Below are positions 44,646-54,605 of a stretch of DNA of 64,000 bases, piece after piece. Position numbers and translations under genes: made by a program. The notes below the pieces were generated by a model, which saw only the letters and a list, made by a program, of their open reading frames with translations, was not told the origin of the DNA and did not search any database. Origin of the DNA: Lachnoanaerobaculum sp. ICM7 (GTDB lineage: Bacteria; Bacillota; Clostridia; Lachnospirales; Lachnospiraceae); the NCBI RefSeq assembly GCF_000287675.1, contig NZ_ALJL01000022.1, positions 164,324-228,323 of the forward strand, in the 5' to 3' direction. Numbering within the stretch: the stretch's first letter is position 1; the number at the start of each line of letters is the position of its first letter.

Positions 44646-46075
44646 AATCAAGAAACGCCGAAGAATTTATAAACCATGAAGAAATATTGGAGACATTAAA
44701 GTTTGCCGAGGAAAATAAAAACAATATTCCTTTGATAGAAGAATACCTTGAAAAAGCAAGACCGAAAAAAACGGAGAAAGGTATTATAGCCAAAGGACTT
44801 ACCCACAGAGAGGCATCAGTACTTCTTGCCTGTGAGGACAAGGAAATTATTAAAAAGATTTATGCTCTTGCCGGAGAGATAAAGCAGACTTTTTATGGAA
44901 ACAGAATAGTAATGTTTGCACCTCTCTATCTTTCAAACTACTGTGTAAACGGATGTGTATACTGTCCATATCATGCAAAGAACAAAAATATAGCCAGAAA
45001 GAAACTTACTCAGGAAGAGATAAAGAATGAGGTAATTGCACTTCAGGACATGGGACATAAGAGACTTGCCATAGAATCAGGTGAAGACCCGATAAACAGC
45101 CCTATTGAGTATATACTTGAATCTATAAAGACTATCTACAGTATAAAGCATAAAAACGGTGCTATAAGAAGAGCAAATGTAAATATTGCAGCCACTACAG
45201 TGGAAAATTATAAAAAGCTTCATGAAGCCGGAATCGGAACATATATACTTTTCCAAGAGACCTATAATAAAGAATCTTATGAGAACCTTCATCCTACAGG
45301 ACCGAAGCATAACTATATATACCATACAGAGGCTATGGACAGAGCTATGGAGGGTGGAATTGATGATGTAGGCCTTGGAGTACTCTTCGGACTGGAGTCA
45401 TATAAATATGAGTTTGCAGGACTTTTGATGCATGGGGAACACTTGGAAGCGACATTTGGAGTAGGACCTCATACTATAAGTGTACCTAGAATCAAAAGAG
45501 CCGATGATATAGATCCGGATGCTTTTGACAACGGGCTTGATGATGATACTTTTGAAAAGATTATTGCATGTATAAGAATAGCTGTTCCTTATACCGGAAT
45601 GATTATCTCTACAAGAGAGAGTCAGGAAGTAAGAGAAAGAGCTTTGAAGGTGGGAATTTCACAGATAAGCGGTGCTTCAAGAACCTCAGTAGGCGGATAT
45701 ACGGAGGAAATCAGACCTACAGATTCGGAGCAGTTTGATGTATCGGATCAAAGAACTTTGGATGAGGTTGTGGACTGGCTTATGGGAATGGGACATATAC
45801 CTTCATTTTGTACCGCCTGCTACAGAGAAGGCAGAACAGGTGACAGATTTATGAGCCTTTGCAAGAGCGGACAGATTATAAACTGCTGTCATCCGAATGC
45901 TCTTATGACTCTCAGTGAATATATGACCGATTATGCATCCGATCAGACCAAAGAGCATGGAATGAAGATGATAAAATCGGAGATTGAAAAGGTAAGCAAT
46001 CCGAAGGTAAAGGAAAGAGCAATTCAGTATATCAATGAAATTGAAACTACAAATGCAAGGGATTTCAGGTTCTGA
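44627..46075 (+). CDS. hydG: [FeFe]-hydrogenase maturation radical SAM tyrosine lyase HydG
   Basis: 482 residues. Splits tyrosine to provide CO and cyanide for the H-cluster. Radical SAM Cys106, Cys110, Cys113 (SNYCVNGCVYCPYHAKN); the C-terminal auxiliary cluster segment FCTACYREGRTGDRFMSLCK with the following INCCHPNAL is present, which separates HydG from thiamine-pathway ThiH. Overlaps hydE and ends just before hydF. Confidence 0.95.
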   Translation: MFKYDVKSRNAEEFINHEEILETLKFAEENKNNIPLIEEYLEKARPKKTEKGIIAKGLTHREASVLLACEDKEIIKKIYALAGEIKQTFYGNRIVMFAPLYLSNYCVNGCVYCPYHAKNKNIARKKLTQEEIKNEVIALQDMGHKRLAIESGEDPINSPIEYILESIKTIYSIKHKNGAIRRANVNIAATTVENYKKLHEAGIGTYILFQETYNKESYENLHPTGPKHNYIYHTEAMDRAMEGGIDDVGLGVLFGLESYKYEFAGLLMHGEHLEATFGVGPHTISVPRIKRADDIDPDAFDNGLDDDTFEKIIACIRIAVPYTGMIISTRESQEVRERALKVGISQISGASRTSVGGYTEEIRPTDSEQFDVSDQRTLDEVVDWLMGMGHIPSFCTACYREGRTGDRFMSLCKSGQIINCCHPNALMTLSEYMTDYASDQTKEHGMKMIKSEIEKVSNPKVKERAIQYINEIETTNARDFRF

Positions 46076-46076
46076 T

Positions 46077-47267
46077 ATGAATAGTACACCGATGGGAGAG
46101 AGAGCGACTATTTGTCTTTTCGGTCGCTGTAATGTTGGAAAATCAAGCTTGATAAATGCTATAACCTCACAGGACATTGCAATAGTATCCGATATAAGCG
46201 GAACCACAACAGATCCTGTTAAAAAGAGTATGGAGCTTTTACCGTTCGGTCCGGTGGTACTTGTGGATACACCGGGACTTGACGATAAGAGCAGTCTTGG
46301 AAATTTAAGAGTGGAAAAGAGTATGGAATATATAGACAGGGCAGATCTTATACTCTTTGTAGTGGATGCAGGAAGCGAGTTTAGTGATGATGAGCTTGAA
46401 TTTTTAGAAAAGATAAAAGAAAAGAGATGTCTTGTTGTAGGAAATAAATGTGATTCTATAGCAGATGAAGAAAGAACAGATGAAAAAATTGACATATATG
46501 TTTCCGCATTAAATAATATCAATATTGATAAGCTGAAAGATATGATGTCTGAGGTTCTTGGAAAAGAAAAAAAAGAAAAGACCATACTCGGTGATATGAT
46601 GAAGGAAGGTGATATTATAATGCTTGTAACACCTATAGATTCATCAGCACCGAAGGGCAGACTTATTTTACCGCAGCAGCAGGTAATAAGAGAAATTCTT
46701 GACAGACACGGCATTGCAGTAGTGGTTCAGGTGAATGAGATAGAAGCGACACTTAAAAAATTTAATGATATTGCCCTGGTGGTATGTGATTCTCAGGTGT
46801 TTAAAGAAGTGGATGAATTGATACCTCAAAACATACCTCTTACTTCATTTTCAATAATATTTGCCAACTATAAGGGGGCTCTTTACAATCTTTATAATGC
46901 TGCAAGAGTTATAGACACACTTAAAGAAGGAGATAAAATACTTATAAGTGAAGGCTGTACACATCACAGACAATGTGAAGACATAGGAAGTGTGAAAATA
47001 CCGAGGCTTGTCAGAAAATTTACAGGTTTGCAGGATGAAGATGCGTTGAAGTTTGAGCTTACAAGCGGAGGAGAGTTTCCAAAAGATCTGTCCGAATACA
47101 AGATAATAATTCATTGCGGTGCCTGCATGTTAAATGAAAACCAGATGAAGGCCAGAATGAAGTATGCAAATGACGCTACCATACCTATGACAAATTACGG
47201 TATATCAATAGCTTATATGAACGGCATACTTGAAAGAGCGATGAAACCTCTTGAGGGTAAATTTTAG
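46077..47267 (+). CDS. hydF: [FeFe]-hydrogenase maturation GTPase HydF
   Basis: 396 residues. Scaffold GTPase that delivers the di-iron precursor to hydrogenase. P-loop FGRCNVGKSS (G16-S23 core), DIVSDISGTTTDP-like switch I, VDTPGLDD, VGNKCDS; and the C-terminal Fe-S ligands GCTHHRQCE (about 294) and IIHCGACM (about 346-349). ATG 46077 chosen over an upstream start inside hydG. No hydrogenase structural gene is within the window. Confidence 0.95.
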   Translation: MNSTPMGERATICLFGRCNVGKSSLINAITSQDIAIVSDISGTTTDPVKKSMELLPFGPVVLVDTPGLDDKSSLGNLRVEKSMEYIDRADLILFVVDAGSEFSDDELEFLEKIKEKRCLVVGNKCDSIADEERTDEKIDIYVSALNNINIDKLKDMMSEVLGKEKKEKTILGDMMKEGDIIMLVTPIDSSAPKGRLILPQQQVIREILDRHGIAVVVQVNEIEATLKKFNDIALVVCDSQVFKEVDELIPQNIPLTSFSIIFANYKGALYNLYNAARVIDTLKEGDKILISEGCTHHRQCEDIGSVKIPRLVRKFTGLQDEDALKFELTSGGEFPKDLSEYKIIIHCGACMLNENQMKARMKYANDATIPMTNYGISIAYMNGILERAMKPLEGKF

Positions 47268-47276
47268 ATAACAAAT

Positions 47277-47326
47277 GGGGCTTCGCCCGGATGATTCAAT
47301 CATCTAAAGCGATAGCCCCGTTTTTT
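47277..47326 (+). terminator. Terminator after hydF, between convergent genes
   Basis: GGGGCT (47277-47282) pairs with AGCCCC (47314-47319), with an inner GATGAT/ATCATC stem and a T run at 47321-47326. It lies between hydF and the - strand TetR gene. Confidence 0.75.
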
Positions 47327-47870
47327 ATCTTAAGCTAAGTAAAGAAAGTGATTCTTCATTTCTGAATTGAAGTGAAATTTCCGTGAGCTCATCGGGAGTT
47401 TCCTTCATATCTCGGCTCATCCAGAATATCAGATTATTGTAAATTCCACCTATAATATAAGAAAGCTCATATTGTTTTGAGAGTGGAAAATCTTTTGCAA
47501 GTTCACTGAATTGAAATCTCTTTGAAAGCACATCCAAAAGCAGGAATGAGAGATTAGCATAATGAATAAGTAAAATTTCTTTTCTGTAATTAAAAAAAGC
47601 GGTATATATTGAATGTATATACAGTGTAAAATCGATACTTGAAAGATTTGTATAGCCTTCAAGTGATTCTTTTAAAACCATATCAAAAAAGAATGATATA
47701 ATATCTTCCTTAGATTTAAAATGTCTGTAGTATGATGATCTGTCCACACCGGCTTTTTTGGCAATCTCACCGATTGAAATTTTAGTATAATCTTTCTCAA
47801 GCATAAGTTCTAATAGAGCACCGGCCATATAGCCCATCATCATTTCATGCGTAGTATTTTTTCGTCTCAT
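47325..47870 (-). CDS. TetR-family transcriptional regulator
   Basis: 181 residues. The N-terminal helix-turn-helix reads MMMGYMAGALLELMLEKDYT and KISIGEIAKKAGVDRSSYYRHFKSKEDI. The C-terminal ligand domain is of the TetR_C type seen in dihydroxyacetone-kinase-regulator-like proteins. Start chosen at MRRKNTTHE, with GGAG six bases before it; a longer N-terminus (to 47927) is in frame but hydrophobic and poorly supported. One of only two - strand genes; its target may be the surface protein gene next to it. Confidence 0.82.
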   Translation of the reverse strand: MRRKNTTHEMMMGYMAGALLELMLEKDYTKISIGEIAKKAGVDRSSYYRHFKSKEDIISFFFDMVLKESLEGYTNLSSIDFTLYIHSIYTAFFNYRKEILLIHYANLSFLLLDVLSKRFQFSELAKDFPLSKQYELSYIIGGIYNNLIFWMSRDMKETPDELTEISLQFRNEESLSLLSLR

Positions 47871-47984
47871 ATATTTCTCCATAACAAAATACAAATGAAT
47901 TATAATATCAGAAAAAATAAAAGGCAATATATATCCTTTATTTTAGATATATATTGCCTTTAAAGAGGGATGTATAAATATTTA

Positions 47985-49238
47985 TCAGTCTTCTTTTTTC
48001 TTTGTAACTCCGGCAACCATTCCCATAGCTACCAAAGATCCGAAGAGCATCATTACGCTTCCTGTCATGTCTGAAGCATCGGCAGTCTTAGGAACATTAA
48101 GTTTTCCTCTTGTGTTCTTTCTTGCAGATGGACCTACAGGTGAAGGTGCCTTTGTGGCATCGCCTGCTGTATTCTGAGCTGCAGGTGTTACACTTGGAGC
48201 TGCAGGTGTCTGACTTGGAGTTGTAGCAGTGTAATTGCTGCTTGAAGAACGTCTGCCTGAACCGCCGCCTGAACTTGAACCGCCTGAACTCTTTCTTGAG
48301 TTTGAGCCTGTAGCAATTATAGAATTAGATGGTGTCGCAGGCTTTATTGTTGCTGTAGAAGATGTTGCTCTTGGTGTTGAAGGTGTAGCAACAGCAGGTG
48401 CAACAGTTGTAGTTGTTGTAGTAACACTGTCTATTATAAAGATATACTGTGCATTTGAGTTCTTTGCTTTTCTTCTTACAAAGATTGCATCATTTGCACC
48501 GAGGCTCTGAACGCTTTTTCCTGAAGGAAGAGTAAGTGTAAAGTTTCCCGAAGCGTCAGGAGTAGCAGTTGCATTTGAAAGAGCTACTATATTTGAGCTT
48601 GCACTAAATATAGCACTTGCAGCGGCAGCTGTGTTAGAGCCTGAAACCTGTGGTGCAACAGTATACTCATATGTGTAGTCGTTTAAGCTCTGAGCAACTG
48701 TATTAGAGTATAATGAGCCTCCTGTAACCTGTGCAGAAAGTGTAGTAGCACCTGCCGCAGGAATCTCAATACTGATTTGTGTATCATTATTTACAATTTT
48801 ATTTGCGGTAGCATTAAATGTTGTAGTACCTACAGTTGAAGATACTTTAACACCCATCTGCTCTGAATTGTGGAAAAGTGTCTGCCAGTTTGCAGGGAGC
48901 TGGAAGTTGAATCCTGTCCAAGCACCTGTGCTGCCTGTCCATGTAAGTGTAGGTGCAGTTACGATTGCAGATCCCAAATTATTAGTTATAGTAACAGAAG
49001 TTGTAGCTTTTACAGCATCACTGATTCCTGTTCCCTCAAGGGCTACAGTTACGGTATTTCCTGAAATAATTACATCGTCTGTATTAGGAACTGCATATCC
49101 CTGTGCTACTGCAGGATTTGATGCAAAACCTCCGGCGATAACGTTTAATGTAGGTAATGCGGTTGCTGATATAACCGGTGTTGCCAATGCTAATGAAAGA
49201 GCAATTGCAATTGCTTTCTTGTTTAAATTTAATTTCAT
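47985..49238 (-). CDS. Wall-anchored surface protein with sortase signal VPKTAD
   Basis: 417 residues. A signal peptide (about 1-25, KKAIAIALSLALATPVISA) is followed by a Thr/Val/Ala-rich beta-type region (about 30-280) without a recognised domain, a Ser/Gly/Arg and Thr/Pro low-complexity stalk (about 290-375), the sorting signal VPKTAD (382-387), a hydrophobic helix (about 391-411) and a KKKED tail. This is the layout of proteins covalently linked to peptidoglycan by sortase. Function unknown; adhesion is a guess. AGGAG precedes the start. Transcribed toward the TetR gene. Confidence 0.8.
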   Translation of the reverse strand: MKLNLNKKAIAIALSLALATPVISATALPTLNVIAGGFASNPAVAQGYAVPNTDDVIISGNTVTVALEGTGISDAVKATTSVTITNNLGSAIVTAPTLTWTGSTGAWTGFNFQLPANWQTLFHNSEQMGVKVSSTVGTTTFNATANKIVNNDTQISIEIPAAGATTLSAQVTGGSLYSNTVAQSLNDYTYEYTVAPQVSGSNTAAAASAIFSASSNIVALSNATATPDASGNFTLTLPSGKSVQSLGANDAIFVRRKAKNSNAQYIFIIDSVTTTTTTVAPAVATPSTPRATSSTATIKPATPSNSIIATGSNSRKSSGGSSSGGGSGRRSSSSNYTATTPSQTPAAPSVTPAAQNTAGDATKAPSPVGPSARKNTRGKLNVPKTADASDMTGSVMMLFGSLVAMGMVAGVTKKKED

Positions 49239-49475
49239 ATTCTTATATCTCCTGTTCCTTTGAACTTTTTTAACATGTTCGTATTATACAATATTCTTGA
49301 AAAGATATTTTAAAAAAGTATAAATTGCGTGATATTAGGTATAGACTGCGTAAAAAATTCAAATATTAAGTAATCTTTACATTTTTTGGTTATAATCTTA
49401 TCTTTTTTTTATAATCGTATTGGGATATAATAATATAAGTAGTGCAAATTTACTATTTTAACAATGGGGGTAAAT

Positions 49476-50375
49476 ATGTCAAAAAATAAAAATGCTCTCG
49501 GAGTACTTATGCTGTTGCTCGCGGCTTTGATATGGGGATCGGCCTTTTCAGCACAGAGTATAGGAGCAAGATATGTAAATGCTTATACATTCTTGGCAAT
49601 AAGGAGCTGGATATCCTTTATTGCAATGATTCCTGTAGTATGTTTTTTTAAGAGTAAAAAAAGTTCAAACAAACATACAACAAATAAGTCTTATAATAAG
49701 ACATTAATCATAGCTTCACTATGCTCAGGATTCTTTCTTTTCATTGCAAGCGCTATGCAGCAGATAGGTATAAAAGAATCCAATGTGTCAAAAGCCGGAT
49801 TTATCACCGCATTGTACGTGATTTTCGTTCCGATTATTTCAATTATATTTTTTAAGATGAAAGAAGGAATTAGACTTTGGATAAGTGTTGTACTTAGTGT
49901 TGCAGGACTTTTTTTACTATGTATACATGACGGATTCAATTTAGAGTACGGAGACGCAATTCTTTTATTCTGCGCATTTTTATTTGCCCTTCAGATAATA
50001 ACAGTGGCTCATTTTGTAAAAAAAGTGGACGTTTTGGATTTGTCTATATTTCAATTTTTGGTGGTGGCAATTTTTTCAAGTATTGTGATGATTGCTGCCC
50101 AAAAACCGTCTGCAGATATGATACTTAAGGCAATGCCCGCACTTTTATTTGTAGGAATTTTCAGCGGTGCATGCGGATATACATTGCAAAATGTAGGACA
50201 GCAATATGTAAGACCAAGTATTGCAAGTCTTTTGATGAGTTTGGAGAGTGTGTTCAGTGCGATATTTGCATGGATAATATTGGGGGAAATGTTGGGAAGT
50301 CGTGAGATGCTTGGAGCAATACTTATGTTTTCCGCCATAATCTTGGCACAGCTTCCTATAAAGGGTAGAGAATAA
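49476..50375 (+). CDS. EamA/DMT-family permease
   Basis: 299 residues with ten membrane helices in two EamA repeats: MLLLAALIWGSAFSAQSIG, FLAIRSWISFIAMIPVVCF, and in the second half YTLQNVGQQYVRPSIASLLM, SLESVFSAIFAWIILGEMLG. Metabolite or amino acid exporter by family. ATG 49476 follows GGGGG; an in-frame ATG at 49464 would leave no ribosome site. Its last base overlaps kamB, so it is transcribed with the lysine genes and might carry a substrate or product of lysine fermentation. Confidence 0.82.
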   Translation: MSKNKNALGVLMLLLAALIWGSAFSAQSIGARYVNAYTFLAIRSWISFIAMIPVVCFFKSKKSSNKHTTNKSYNKTLIIASLCSGFFLFIASAMQQIGIKESNVSKAGFITALYVIFVPIISIIFFKMKEGIRLWISVVLSVAGLFLLCIHDGFNLEYGDAILLFCAFLFALQIITVAHFVKKVDVLDLSIFQFLVVAIFSSIVMIAAQKPSADMILKAMPALLFVGIFSGACGYTLQNVGQQYVRPSIASLLMSLESVFSAIFAWIILGEMLGSREMLGAILMFSAIILAQLPIKGRE

Positions 50376-51388
50376 TGGATATCTATGATTTGATAAAGGA
50401 TGAAGAAAGAGTCTCTTTTATCGGAATGTGTAAGAATGCAGGAAAGACCACAGTATTAAATGAGGTAATAAAAAAACTTCATAATAATAATGAAAGCATT
50501 TTGCTTACATCCATAGGAAGAGACGGTGAAGAACTTGATCTTGTGACCAATACAAAAAAGCCTGAGATATATGTTTATAAGGACGATTATATTGCAACAG
50601 CAAGAGATTTGATAAAATATTGTGATATAACAAAAGAGATAGTGGAGAGTACCGGAATATATACTCCTCTCGGTGAGATAATAATAATCAGAGCTATGAG
50701 CGACGGCTTTGTACAAATAGCCGGTCCGTCCATTGCAACACAGATGGCAACGGTTTGTAATAAATTCAAAGAACATAGTTCGGGAAAGATTTTAATTGAC
50801 GGAGCACTTGAGAGAAAGAGTATTGCGACTGGAAAGGTAAGTAATGTGGCAATACTTTCAAGCGGTGCTTCATACAGTGCGGATATGGAAAAAACTGTAA
50901 GAGATACCGCATATACCGCAATGCTTTTTTCACTTCCGGAATATAAACTCAAGCTGCCTGAAGATTTTAACAGAGAAAATTACAGTGAGAAGTACTATAT
51001 AATAGAAGAAAATACTATAAAAAAGACTGATAAAAAGATTGAGTTAAGAGAAGTCTGGGCAAAGGAAAGTGATATAGAGAGTATATTTGTAAACGGTGCG
51101 CTAAGCGATGCCATGATAAATTCTTTGCTGTTATCAAATGCGAAACTTGAGGGAAAAAGACTTGTGTTTTTTGACGGTTCAAGAATTTTGATAAAATATG
51201 AAAATTTTGAAAAACTCAGACAAAGAGGTTTGATATTTTCATGTATTGAGGCAATAAATATAGTGGCGATTACAATAAATCCTTTTTCAGCCTACGGACA
51301 TCACTATGACAGTGAAAAATTTTTAGCATATATGCAAAAGTGTACAGATTTACCGGTTATAAATATTGAAAGCAATCATAGGGGGTAG
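50375..51388 (+). CDS. kamB: Lysine 5,6-aminomutase reactivase subunit KamB
   Basis: 337 residues. The N-terminus has a P-loop (IGMCKNAGKTTVLNEV, 16-31). No other well-known domain is recognisable. Its position before a MutS-like gene and the kamDE genes is that of KamB of lysine-fermenting clostridia and fusobacteria, thought to help replace damaged cobalamin in lysine 5,6-aminomutase. Named mainly by context and general pattern. The gene overlaps the permease by one base and is followed by kamC after one base. Confidence 0.72.
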   Translation: MDIYDLIKDEERVSFIGMCKNAGKTTVLNEVIKKLHNNNESILLTSIGRDGEELDLVTNTKKPEIYVYKDDYIATARDLIKYCDITKEIVESTGIYTPLGEIIIIRAMSDGFVQIAGPSIATQMATVCNKFKEHSSGKILIDGALERKSIATGKVSNVAILSSGASYSADMEKTVRDTAYTAMLFSLPEYKLKLPEDFNRENYSEKYYIIEENTIKKTDKKIELREVWAKESDIESIFVNGALSDAMINSLLLSNAKLEGKRLVFFDGSRILIKYENFEKLRQRGLIFSCIEAINIVAITINPFSAYGHHYDSEKFLAYMQKCTDLPVINIESNHRG

Positions 51389-51389
51389 C

Positions 51390-52838
51390 ATGGAATTTTG
51401 TCAAAGAGAAAATATCGGCTTTGAATATATAAAAAGCAAAATGTTGCCTGCAACTCCTTTCGGAACGGAGCTTATAAAAAATATAACTCCGTTTGGAAGG
51501 GGCGAAAAGGATTTACTGAATGAAGAACTTGAAAATTTGAATAAAATGTATCAAAAATATGATACCGTTAAATCAGATGTTAATGCCATAAGAAGAATTT
51601 TTATGCAAATAAAAGATGTGAGGGGCTCCGTTAAATTCGGAAGAGACAATACATTGTCTGACATAGAGCTCTTTGAGATAAAAACCCTTTTGATGCATAT
51701 GGAAAAACTTAAACCTCTTATTGAAAGAGTCTCAGGCGAAATAGAATTAACAGGTTTTAATATAGAGTCTGTAAGTGAGGCGGTGGACATACTTGATCCG
51801 GATAAAAGAAGAATACCTACATTTGCAATATATGACGACTATTCAGATGAACTGAAAACAATCAGAAGAAAAAAACATGAGATAGAAATCAAAATGCAGG
51901 AGAGCGATACAGCTTTTGAAGAACTTAAGGATAAAAGACTTGCAGCAACTGTGGAAGAAGAAAGAGAAGAAAGAAAGATAAGAGAAGTACTTTCTGCAAA
52001 CTTAAGGCCTTATTTTGACAATATAATAAAGAATATAGATGTAATCGGAAGATTTGATTTGCTTTTGGAAAAATACAGAGCGGCAAAACTCTATCCGTCA
52101 TGCCTTCCGAAGATTACAGAGGATATACTTATACTGGAAGATACGATAAACCCTTATATATGTGACATACTTGAAGAAAAGGGACTGAAATTCACACCGG
52201 TCAGCATAGATATGACAATAGGTACGACAGTACTTACAGGTGCAAATATGGGCGGAAAGAGTGTTACATTAAAGACGGTAGCGCTTAATACATATCTTGC
52301 ATTATGTGGATTCTTTGTATATGCAAATGTTGCAAGTATTCCTTTATTTGATGAAATAGTCATAATATCCGAAGAGTCACAGTCGGTAGATAAGGGATTA
52401 TCAAGCTTCGGCGCACAGATAGTGGAGCTTAAAAATCTTTTGAATGAAATTGAAGGTAAATATATATTTGCAATATTGGATGAGTTTGCAAGAGGAACAA
52501 ATCCTAAAGAAGGTGAGAGTATAGTGAGAGGGCTTGTAGCGCTTTTAAATAAAAAAAGAGCAATAAGTCTTTTGGTAACACATTTTGATCATGTCGCCGA
52601 GCTTTCGGGAAGCCATTACCAGGTAAGGGGATTGCAGGGAGCTTCAGAAGATAAAATAGCCAAAGCGCTTCTTACAAAGTCAAGTGATGATGCAAAGATT
52701 ACAGCAATTGCACAGTTTATGAACTACGGTATTTTTAAAGTAAAAAAGCAGGCACAGCCTCCAAAAGAGGCACTTATGATTTGCAGACTTTTAGGATTGC
52801 AGGAAGAACTTATGGATATTTTAAGGGAAATAAACTAG
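51390..52838 (+). CDS. kamC: Lysine 5,6-aminomutase reactivase ATPase KamC (MutS-like)
   Basis: 482 residues ending in a MutS-type ABC ATPase: Walker A TVLTGANMGGKSVTLKTVAL (about 280-299), the signature region SSFGAQIVELKNLL, Walker B AILDEFARGTNPKEGESIV, and the HFD switch. It lacks the DNA-mismatch-recognition domain I, and a coiled-coil lever precedes the ATPase, so a DNA repair role is unlikely. In lysine clusters this ATPase is KamC. ATG 51390 follows GGGGGT. Works with KamB in the reactivation model. Confidence 0.8.
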   Translation: MEFCQRENIGFEYIKSKMLPATPFGTELIKNITPFGRGEKDLLNEELENLNKMYQKYDTVKSDVNAIRRIFMQIKDVRGSVKFGRDNTLSDIELFEIKTLLMHMEKLKPLIERVSGEIELTGFNIESVSEAVDILDPDKRRIPTFAIYDDYSDELKTIRRKKHEIEIKMQESDTAFEELKDKRLAATVEEEREERKIREVLSANLRPYFDNIIKNIDVIGRFDLLLEKYRAAKLYPSCLPKITEDILILEDTINPYICDILEEKGLKFTPVSIDMTIGTTVLTGANMGGKSVTLKTVALNTYLALCGFFVYANVASIPLFDEIVIISEESQSVDKGLSSFGAQIVELKNLLNEIEGKYIFAILDEFARGTNPKEGESIVRGLVALLNKKRAISLLVTHFDHVAELSGSHYQVRGLQGASEDKIAKALLTKSSDDAKITAIAQFMNYGIFKVKKQAQPPKEALMICRLLGLQEELMDILREIN

Positions 52839-52850
52839 AAAGGCCGGATT

Positions 52851-54011
52851 ATGCCACTTACTGTTAGAGACATTATTGAGAATAACTTCTTTCCGGGAAC
52901 AGAACTTATAACCGGAAGGGAAAGTGCCGGAAATATAATCAGCTGGGTAAATGTTCAGGAAATTTTGGACTCTGTTGATATGGTTGGAAGCGGTGAACTT
53001 CTCATAACAACCGGATTTGATCTGGCTGATTATACAAGATACTTTAATTTGATAAAGAGACTTAAAGCCAAGGGAGTGGTCGGACTTATGGTACAGACGG
53101 GATATTATGTTGAGAGTATACCTGTTTATATACTTGAGTCGGCCAGAAAATATAAATTTCCGGTACTTGAATTGCCTGCAAGTTTTTCCTTTTCAGAAGT
53201 TTTAAAGACATTGATAAGTGAAATAAACAGAGAGTCGGTACTCGGAAATCAAAGCTATCTGGACTATAATTATTTTTACCCGAAGCTGAAAAAGAAACTT
53301 AAAGAAAGTCTCCTTCGAGGCATCGGAAATGAAAATGAGATTGCAGTTTTGATGGTTTCGTCGGTAAATGTATACAATGAAGTAGGACCTGATATAAAGG
53401 AGGCCTTTGAAAATATAAATTCTTTGGTGGTATTCAGCTGTGATACATATATTTGTCATTTTGAAAAGGGAGTACAAATGACATTTTGTATAGGTCTTGA
53501 GAGTATGACAAAACTTAAGGATTTGTTGGCTGAAATACAGGTATTACTTATAAGACTCTCAAATAAGATAGGATTGAATCTTTTTGTTGCGGCAGATATG
53601 CTTTCAGATGACAACGGACTTGACATTTCGATGAAGCATTGTATGGAGGCGCTTCAAACCTTGCACAGTGTAAGAGCTATAAGGGGTACATGTCTGTATG
53701 ATCATATGTCGTTTCTTAAAAAGTTATATTCAATATACAGAACAAATACACTCTATTCAAAGGAGAATAAGGTATTAAGGTTGCTCCTTGATAAAGACAG
53801 AGAGTCGGACAGTGATTATATAAAGACTATAAGATTTTTCCTGGAGGAAAACGGAAATGTAACAAGGGCCGCCAAAAGACTTTTTATACACAGGCATACC
53901 CTTATAAATCGAATGGACAGTATTAAGGATTTGACGGGCTTTAACTTTGATGATTACTATGAGAGACTGGATTTGTCCATGGCCTTGATACTTAATGATT
54001 ATTTTGATTGA
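52851..54011 (+). CDS. PucR-family transcriptional regulator
   Basis: 386 residues. N-terminal PucR domain (PLTVRDIIENNFFPGTELIT, SGELLITTGFDLADYTRYFN, GVVGLMVQTGYYVESIPVYI), a central GGDEF-like/linker segment, and a C-terminal helix-turn-helix (FLEENGNVTRAAKRLFIHRH, TLINRMDSI). PucR proteins activate catabolic operons in response to metabolites. Its place between kamBC and the lysine enzymes makes it the probable regulator of this pathway. Confidence 0.85.
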   Translation: MPLTVRDIIENNFFPGTELITGRESAGNIISWVNVQEILDSVDMVGSGELLITTGFDLADYTRYFNLIKRLKAKGVVGLMVQTGYYVESIPVYILESARKYKFPVLELPASFSFSEVLKTLISEINRESVLGNQSYLDYNYFYPKLKKKLKESLLRGIGNENEIAVLMVSSVNVYNEVGPDIKEAFENINSLVVFSCDTYICHFEKGVQMTFCIGLESMTKLKDLLAEIQVLLIRLSNKIGLNLFVAADMLSDDNGLDISMKHCMEALQTLHSVRAIRGTCLYDHMSFLKKLYSIYRTNTLYSKENKVLRLLLDKDRESDSDYIKTIRFFLEENGNVTRAAKRLFIHRHTLINRMDSIKDLTGFNFDDYYERLDLSMALILNDYFD

Positions 54012-54025
54012 TATTTTAAGAGGAT

Positions 54026-54073
54026 AAAGATATAGATTACATAAGAAAATACATGTGGTCTATATCTTTTTTT
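54026..54073 (+). terminator. Terminator after the PucR gene
   Basis: AAAGATATAGA (54026-54036) pairs with TCTATATCTTT (54059-54069), with an inner ACAT/ATGT pairing and a T run. It separates kamBC-pucR from kal, so the lysine enzymes have their own promoter in the 130-base AT-rich gap; a small GATAAG-AAGA-CTTATC hairpin (54173-54188) stands just before kal. Confidence 0.75.
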
Positions 54074-54205
54074 GTGCAAATATACATTTTGTCCACTAAC
54101 TTGTATTTTTTTATATACATTTAGTCAGTAATAAAAATATTAATTTTATTGTAATATGTATACATAAAAAAGGATAAGAAGACTTATCTACGTGAGGAGG
54201 AAAAT

Positions 54206-54595
54206 ATGGTTAAATCAACTATCAGACTTCGTATGAGCGCTCATGATGCACATTATGGCGGTGAATTGGTGGACGGAGCAAGAATGCTTGGTTTATTCGG
54301 AGATGTGGCAACTGAGCTTTTGATTATCAATGACGGTGATGAGGGACTTTTTAAAGCTTATGACAGTGTAGAGTTTTTGGCACCTGTTCATGCAGGAGAT
54401 TTTATCGAAGCAACAGGTGAAATCGTTTCTGTGGGAAATACATCAAGAAAGATGGTATTTGAGGCAAGAAAGGTTATTACACCAAGAACAGATATCAATG
54501 ATTCGGCATGTGATGTTTTGGAAGAGCCTGTAGTGGTATGCAGAGCAAGCGGAACCTGTGTGGTATTAAAAGACAGACAAAGAAACAATAAATAG
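54206..54595 (+). CDS. kal: 3-aminobutyryl-CoA ammonia-lyase
   Basis: 129-residue hotdog-fold enzyme that removes ammonia from L-3-aminobutyryl-CoA to give crotonyl-CoA in lysine fermentation. Complete motif set: [16 protein letters not shown] (11-26), GDVATEL (32-38), NDGDEGL (42-48) and SVGNTSR (75-81). This full copy is the reference that shows what the two paralogues at 13467 and 13934 have each lost. First gene of the kal-kce-kdd-kamADE unit. Confidence 0.92.
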   Translation: MVKSTIRLRMSAHDAHYGGELVDGARMLGLFGDVATELLIINDGDEGLFKAYDSVEFLAPVHAGDFIEATGEIVSVGNTSRKMVFEARKVITPRTDINDSACDVLEEPVVVCRASGTCVVLKDRQRNNK

Positions 54596-54605
54596 AGAAT
54601 ATATT

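Noticed and set aside
45803..46714. 303-codon open frame on the - strand
   Set aside because: It is antisense to hydG and hydF, both of which have complete, well-matched protein motifs; the composition (Ser/Ile/Phe-rich) is that of a shadow frame and there is no ribosome site.
51390..52838. Reading the MutS-like protein as a DNA mismatch repair protein
   Set aside because: The mismatch-recognition domain is absent and the gene sits between kamB and a lysine-pathway regulator, as KamC does.
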